From Ardenticatenaceae bacterium (GTDB lineage Bacteria; Chloroflexota; Anaerolineae; Promineifilales; Promineifilaceae): 64,000 nt of DNA. Both the position numbers and the translations under genes were made by a program. The notes under the pieces are model-generated. The model was not told the DNA's origin. It did no database searches and worked only from the letters and a program-made list of their open reading frames with translations. The stretch spans positions 3,162,001-3,226,000 of the forward strand of contig JACKBQ010000001.1 in assembly GCA_020634455.1 (NCBI GenBank). The letters run 5' to 3'. Below, one piece after another: positions 62,179 through 64,000 of this stretch. Every line of letters begins with the position of its first letter. The first letter of the stretch is position 1.

Positions 62179-63702
62179 ATGACCATTCCAATTACCTTAA
62201 ACCGCAAAGATTTCGTTTCTGACCAAACGGTGCGCTGGTGCCCCGGCTGTGGCGACTACGCCATTTTGGCCTCCGTGCAGAAAACTCTGCCCGACATCGG
62301 CGTGCCCAAAGAAGACATCGTATTTATTTCCGGCATCGGCTGCTCCAGCCGCTTTCCGTACTACATGAACACCTACGGCATTCACAGCATCCACGGGCGC
62401 GCCCCCACGCTGGCAACTGGTCTGGCCATTGCCAACCCGGAACTCAGCGTCTGGGTCATCACTGGCGACGGCGACGGGCTCTCCATCGGCGGCAACCACC
62501 TCATCCACGCCATCCGCCGCAACATCAACCTGAACATTTTGTTGTTCAACAACCGCATCTACGGCCTCACCAAAGGGCAGTATTCGCCCACTTCCCGCCA
62601 GGGGGCCAAAACCAAATCATCGCCGATGGGCTCGCTGGAAAATCCGCTGAACCCCATTGCCCTGGCGATGGCCGCCGAAGCCACCTTCATCGCTCGCTCC
62701 ATCGACGCCCACACCCAGCACCTGGGCGACACGCTGGCGGCGGCGGCGCAGCATAACGGCATCTCCTTCGTGGAGATTTACCAGAACTGCGTCATTTTTA
62801 ATCCCAATGAATGGATTGGTCTGGATGATCGGCGCGTGCGCGACGAGAACATTTTGTACCTGGAGCACGGCAAACCGATGATTTTTGGCAAGGATATGGA
62901 CAAAGGCATCCGCCTCAACGGCTTCCGGCCAGAGGTGGTGCAGTTGGGCAACGGCATCACCGAGGCTGATCTGCTGGTGCATGATGAAACTTCCAAGCAG
63001 TTGGCCTTCATTTTGTCCAGCATGGAGTATCCAGAGTTTCCTGCGCCGATGGGCGTGATTCGCCGGGTGCAAAAGCAAACCTACACGGAAGGTCTGATGG
63101 ACCAGATTGCCACCGCCCAAGCTGCCAAAGGCAAAGGGGATTTGCGCAAGCTGTACGAATCGGCCGATTTGTGGACGGTGGAAGCAAAGCCATCTCAAAA
63201 TGGTGCTAAAACCAAGCAAACGGGGCGGCTTTCTTTGGAAGTGGACGAGGCGTACGTGGATGACATTGACAAGGAACCAGAAACTACTACTGCGCTTCAG
63301 GATCGCTTAATTGAGGACACAATTGGCGCGCTGTCGCCCAGAGCGCCGATTACGGTGGATGTGACGGCTTCATTGGCGAAGGCAATTCACCAGATGAACA
63401 TGCACCGGATTGGCTGCCTGCTGGTGACCGATGCGCAAGATAAGCTGGTGGGTATCTTCACCGAGAAGGATGTGCTGCACCGGGTGGTGGGTTTGGTTGA
63501 GGATATGGAAACGGCCGTTATCGCCGACTACATGACCCCCAATCCTGTTGCCCTGAAAGCCGACCTGCCCATTGCCCAGGCGCTGCACGAAATGCATGTG
63601 CACGGTTTCCGCCACATTCCGCTGATTGACAGCGAACGGCGGCCTGAAGGCATCGTCTCATTTAGGGATGTGGTGCATCATTTAAAAGAAACGCTTGCCT
63701 AG
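62179..63702 (+). CDS. korB: 2-oxoacid:ferredoxin oxidoreductase beta subunit fused to a CBS pair
   Basis: A 507-aa protein. The first 340 residues are a normal TPP-binding beta subunit: the [4Fe-4S] cysteines include CPGCGDYAIL, then the TPP block GDGDGLSIGGNHLIHAIRRN with Mg-binding Asp. After a charged linker (about 345-385), residues about 390-505 form two CBS motifs (IGCLLVTDAQDKLVGIFTEKDVL and FRHIPLIDSERRPEGIVSFRDV). Usual KorB is near 300-340 aa, so the CBS pair is an added regulatory module. The ATG at 62179 follows TGGAG; an upstream frame from 62143 lies in the repeat. Confidence 0.94.
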   Translation: MTIPITLNRKDFVSDQTVRWCPGCGDYAILASVQKTLPDIGVPKEDIVFISGIGCSSRFPYYMNTYGIHSIHGRAPTLATGLAIANPELSVWVITGDGDGLSIGGNHLIHAIRRNINLNILLFNNRIYGLTKGQYSPTSRQGAKTKSSPMGSLENPLNPIALAMAAEATFIARSIDAHTQHLGDTLAAAAQHNGISFVEIYQNCVIFNPNEWIGLDDRRVRDENILYLEHGKPMIFGKDMDKGIRLNGFRPEVVQLGNGITEADLLVHDETSKQLAFILSSMEYPEFPAPMGVIRRVQKQTYTEGLMDQIATAQAAKGKGDLRKLYESADLWTVEAKPSQNGAKTKQTGRLSLEVDEAYVDDIDKEPETTTALQDRLIEDTIGALSPRAPITVDVTASLAKAIHQMNMHRIGCLLVTDAQDKLVGIFTEKDVLHRVVGLVEDMETAVIADYMTPNPVALKADLPIAQALHEMHVHGFRHIPLIDSERRPEGIVSFRDVVHHLKETLA

Positions 63703-63742
63703 TTCAGGGCAAAGCAACTATTTTTATTAACTCGAAGTAACC

Positions 63743-63786
63743 AACTCATAGGCGTGACCCACTCACGCTTATGAGTTTCTTTTTCC
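63743..63786 (+). terminator. Intrinsic terminator after korB
   Basis: AACTCATAGGCGTGA and TCACGCTTATGAGTT pair over 15 bp (one G-T) with a 5-nt loop, followed by TCTTTTTC. Confidence 0.88.
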
Positions 63787-63814
63787 TACTGTGAACAAAC
63801 CAAGGAGATTAATT

Positions 63815-64000
63815 ATGGGAGTAATAAAAGCAGCAGACGAAACGGCCGTTGCCCACAAACCAGAAAATGGCGAACGGCCGTCTATCGTCAACGACTTTTC
63901 TATTGTGGTTGCCACCGCCAACGGCACTGGCAGCCAAACCGCCAACCTGGCCATTTTGCGCGCCCTGTTCAAAATGGGTATCCCGGTCAACGGCAAAAAC
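63815..64000 (+). CDS. Second 2-oxoacid:acceptor oxidoreductase alpha subunit (3' end missing)
   Basis: Sixty-two codons are visible, from an ATG preceded by AAGGAG to the window edge. The sequence SIVVATANGTGSQTANLAIL followed by FKMGIPVNGKN is the start of the gamma domain of a two-subunit 2-oxoacid oxidoreductase. It differs from KorA upstream, so a second enzyme (another 2-oxoacid or a branched-chain substrate) begins here, after the terminator. Two ACGGCCGT copies lie near its start. Confidence 0.88.
   Translation, partial: MGVIKAADETAVAHKPENGERPSIVNDFSIVVATANGTGSQTANLAILRALFKMGIPVNGKN

Overview
The window reads as a chromosome segment from a bacterium of the phylum Chloroflexota, most likely an Anaerolineae/Ardenticatenia-type filament former. 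This is an inference from gene content: a Rieske/cytochrome b/diheme cytochrome c complex, Rex, TIGR00266/AIM24, several GT-C membrane glycosyltransferases, CHAT proteins with effector-associated domains, and lipoproteins with Thr/Pro-rich stalks. Nothing here gives a species. The most striking global feature is the palindromic octamer ACGGCCGT. I counted 17 copies in the first 10 kb and roughly a hundred in all, inside and between genes.

Layout. 1-4.4 kb (minus): an unknown 304-aa protein, a CHAT protease with two C-terminal effector-associated domains, a RecB-like nuclease and a THUMP-like methyltransferase, the last three almost abutting. 4.5-7.1 kb: a polar amino acid ABC importer. 7.3-16.7 kb: MFS transporter, membrane proteins, enoyl-CoA hydratase, quinone-reductase-like and D-hydroxyacid dehydrogenases, AIM24-like protein, methyltransferase and cupin. 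16.8 kb: a selenocysteine tRNA. 17.2-24.4 kb: three consecutive GT-C glycosyltransferase-like membrane proteins. 24.7-30.4 kb: F1-ATPase genes atpA-atpG-atpD-atpC followed directly by mreB, then convergent rex. 31.4-36.5 kb: a MacA/MacB-type exporter with two permeases. 36.5-41.6 kb: methyltransferase, GT4 glycosyltransferase, lipoprotein, argS, dcd and tRNA-Val. 41.7-45.0 kb: the quinol:cytochrome c oxidoreductase operon. 45.6-53.5 kb: a 1927-aa bacterial alpha-2-macroglobulin and a mosaic lipoprotein. 53.6-55 kb: TPR and HAD proteins. 55.2-58.7 kb: a large protein joining an effector-associated domain, a macro-like domain and a KAP P-loop NTPase. 59-64 kb: FCD-type regulator, CBS protein, 2-oxoacid:ferredoxin oxidoreductase (korA, and korB fused to a CBS pair) and the start of a second korA-like gene.

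How it fits together. Energy metabolism dominates the conserved parts: the oxidoreductase feeds ferredoxin, the bc complex moves quinol electrons, and F1 makes ATP. Sequences resembling Rex operators lie upstream of rex, of the bc operon and near the atp operon, so these may be under joint NADH/NAD+ control. The accessory parts hold two proteins with effector-associated (death-like) domains 52 kb apart. This suggests a conflict or programmed-death network: CHAT protease on one side, macro/KAP NTPase on the other. The KAP gene lies in a 4.4-kb stretch with no ACGGCCGT and visibly lower GC, which argues for recent acquisition. Several families of intergenic inverted repeats sit at gene 3' ends and in places supply the last codons and the stop. 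All functions are inferred by reading motifs; no database search was possible.
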